Assembly: GCA_001600635.1 (NCBI GenBank)
Contig: BCKL01000056.1
Span: forward strand, 1-20,513
Source: Leucosporidium creatinivorum
Taxonomy: Eukaryota; Basidiomycota; Microbotryomycetes; Leucosporidiales; Leucosporidiaceae
Length of the DNA: 20,513 nucleotides
Direction: 5' to 3'
Shown: positions 19,148-20,513 of the stretch, piece after piece
Layout: every line of letters starts with the position of its first letter
Numbering within the stretch: the stretch's first letter is position 1
Translations under genes and position numbers: made by a program
Notes under the pieces: generated by a model
Told to the model about the DNA's origin: nothing
The model's input: the letters and a program-made list of their open reading frames with translations, nothing else
The model's database searches: none

Positions 19148-20513
19148 ATGGTCAAACTGCACCTATCTAGCTTCTTAGGTAGCACTAACCTGCTACAGCT
19201 ATCGCCCTCCAACCGCTGATCGCTTCCTCTCTCGTTCGCTGGATCTCAGCCGCTGCGACTCTGGCCTGCTCCGCCCTAGCTGCCAAGGTGTCTACTCCGG
19301 ACGTGGATGTCAGCATTCAATGGCCAGAGAGGAACCCTTTCGGCCGTAGGTTATCCCTCTTCTCTGCTTTAGAACCGGAGCTCGAGCACCTGGGAACGAC
19401 GTGGATGCCGCTGGGTCGCGTGCTGAGGCTTAGGGGGAGGTCGAAGGGATGCGAGGGAGCAGTGGGATCACGCAAGGATATGTGGGAACTTGGTGGACAG
19501 GTCGGTTCGGCTGTAGGAGGGCTTTGGCTTTGACCGCCAGCGTAGAGCTCATCGCCGGAGGGCGGAGGTGGGGCAGCAGCTGAGCTCGTCGGATGGCAGG
19601 GAGACGATGGAGGAGGTGCAGACAATACTTGGGTGTCTAGCTAACCCTCGCCTCCCGTAGGCATTACGAACGGCCACTCTTCTAACCTCCTTCACGTCCG
19701 CCTCAACAACCATGCTGGCGAGGAGATTGTCATCACTCGCGTCTATGGTGCTTTCCGCGAGCCTCATGGTCGCGAGAGGGCATTGAGGAATGTGAGCTAG
19801 GCAGCTGGGACTCTGTGCCGAGCTGGGAGCCTTTGCCGAGTTGGAAACCTTCGCCGAGCTGGAGCTGAAGCTGACTCTTTGTCCTCTTGAATCGCAGACT
19901 ACGACCCTTGCTCTTCAGCAGCCGGTTCTTCCTGGGCTCAAGTCGCCTTTGATCCCTTACAAGGTCGACTCTCGCTCTCGGCTTTCATCCTCGGTGCAGC
20001 TCGGCTGACCTCCCGCTTCTTGGTTAGTTCCACTCCGAGAACAAGCAAGGAGAGGTTGGACTCCGCGTCTGGGTCGACTACCTCGACGCTGTGCGTTTCT
20101 TCCTTGGACGTCCATCACGTTCTCCAGTTGACCTCTCCTTCGCCGAATCCGCAGAGCAAGAAGGTCCACACCATCCTCGGCTTTGAGGGAACTGCCACCG
20201 TTTCCGAGCCCAAAGGAAGCTGGTTTGATCCCGCTCTGTATGTCCTGCTCTCTGTCTCTTCTTCTGTTTTCTCCCCTCACCCTTTCCCCCTTCCCTACTC
20301 TCCCTCCCTCTCCCTTCCTCCCCTCGACGCTGCCCGGCTCCACAGACTCTTCTCCTACCTTATCATGGCCTCCCTCCTCCTTGGCCTCGCTTACCTCATC
20401 TACACCTCCTACACCGCCCCCGCCGCCGGCTCCAAGTCCAAGTCCTCCAAACCCTCAGTCAAGCGCACTCCCGGGTTTGGTTGGGTTAGGGTTGGGTTAG
20501 GGTTAGGGTTGGG
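19148..20513 (+). CDS. TRAP-alpha/SSR1-type ER translocon-associated protein, 3' end replaced by telomere repeat
   Basis: Seven exons: 19148-19178, 19250-19345, 19661-19791, 19898-19963, 20028-20090, 20155-20237, 20346 to the window end. The start codes a signal peptide (MVKLHLSSFLAAATLACSAL, cleavage probably after Ala22), then the lumenal domain: DVDVSIQWPERNPFGRITNG, LLHVRLNNHAGEEIVITRVYG, GLRVWVDYLD and LGFEGTATV. One membrane segment covers about residues 159-179 (FSYLIMASLLLGLAYLIYTSY), followed by a basic cytosolic start (SKSKSSKPSVKR). The architecture matches TRAP-alpha; yeast IRC22 is related. The protein sits by the Sec61 channel and helps some substrates enter the ER. Native sequence ends at about Pro199; the frame then reads into telomeric repeat without a stop. 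Remembered fungal homologues continue with a charged tail ending in Lys-rich sequence, so the end is missing. Intron 2 is 315 bases; intron 6 is a long pyrimidine tract. Confidence 0.85.
19816..19869 (+). repeat. Three tandem 18-base imperfect repeats in a TRAP-alpha intron
   Basis: Three consecutive copies with an 18-base period: TGCCGAGCTGGGAGCCTT, TGCCGAGTTGGAAACCTT and CGCCGAGCTGGAGCTGAA, directly followed by the GCTGAC branch-type site of intron 3 (19792-19897). Copies 1 and 2 differ at three positions; copy 3 is more diverged toward its end. This is probably local slippage. Confidence 0.85.
20250..20330 (+). repeat. Long pyrimidine tract in TRAP-alpha intron 6
   Basis: Intron 6 (20238-20345) is almost entirely C and T on the transcribed strand from about 20250 to 20330. 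It lacks the usual CTGAC branch site, so splicing may rely on another site. The flanking exons still join in frame (Pro-Ala-Leu-Leu-Phe). Confidence 0.7.
20473..20513 (+). repeat. Telomeric repeat tract at the chromosome end
   Basis: The last 41 bases are telomere-type: an initial GGGTTTGG, then TTGGG, TTAGGG, TTGGG, TTAGGG, TTAGGG, TTGGG. TTAGGG is the common fungal telomere repeat. The G-rich strand runs 5' to 3' toward the edge, as at a true right-hand end. The five-base TTGGG variant alternates with the six-base unit. The tract begins directly after the CCC of a proline codon in the TRAP-alpha gene. Confidence 0.9.

Noticed and set aside
19148-19217. Unspliced reading of the TRAP-alpha start
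   Set aside because: It hits a TGA after 23 codons. Splicing 19179-19249 removes the stop and creates a good signal peptide in frame.
1-20513. Transposons, virus-derived elements, tRNA genes or CRISPR arrays
   Set aside because: No terminal repeats, transposase, reverse transcriptase or capsid-like frames, tRNA T-loop signatures or spaced direct repeats were found by eye on either strand. Only a computed search could exclude small decayed copies.

Overview
The window reads as the end of a chromosome from a basidiomycete fungus, most likely a yeast-like Pucciniomycotina (Microbotryomycetes-type); the phylum is my inference. Reasons: GC-rich DNA, compact genes with many introns mostly of 55-80 bases, donors of the gtgag/gtacg type, branch sites close to CTGAC, and single-copy housekeeping genes whose best remembered matches are fungal. 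The last 41 bases are TTAGGG/TTGGG telomere-type repeats in the orientation expected at a right-hand chromosome end. I see no transposon, virus-derived element, tRNA, rRNA or CRISPR array.

Layout, left to right: (1) PHO88/SND3, an ER membrane protein (+, 119-1504); (2) a probable arrestin-fold protein (+, 1729-3612); (3) a polysaccharide deacetylase of the HpPgdA-like CE4 group (-, 3857-5653), sharing a 157-base divergent promoter with (4) LOS1/exportin-T, the tRNA export receptor (+, 5811-10347); (5) a PLC-like phosphodiesterase with a PI-PLC X-type domain (+, 10844-14400), with an in-frame TAG late in the gene; (6) an LSB1/PIN3-type SH3 protein (-, 14735-15966); (7) a small unrecognised protein with a charged central segment (-, 16262-16907) and a probable 5' UTR intron; (8) COX13, cytochrome c oxidase subunit VIa (-, 17407-19023), divergent over 124 bases from (9) a TRAP-alpha/SSR1-type ER membrane protein (+, 19148 to the end).

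The most striking point is at the right edge. The last exon of the TRAP-alpha gene runs straight into telomeric repeat, with no subtelomeric spacer and no native stop codon. Either a broken chromosome end was healed by telomere addition inside this gene, or the assembly joined telomere reads there. Other points worth a look: the in-frame TAG in the PLC-like gene, several introns 5-10 times the usual size, micro-exons of 9-23 bases, a recurring GGCGCCGAG word, and an extended CGGCGCTGA branch-type motif.

The genes do not form an operon-like pathway. PHO88/SND3 and TRAP-alpha both act in protein entry into the ER, but with seven genes between them this is probably coincidence. Exon boundaries were worked out by hand from splice signals, reading frame and remembered family sequence; every gene model closes in frame except where stated.
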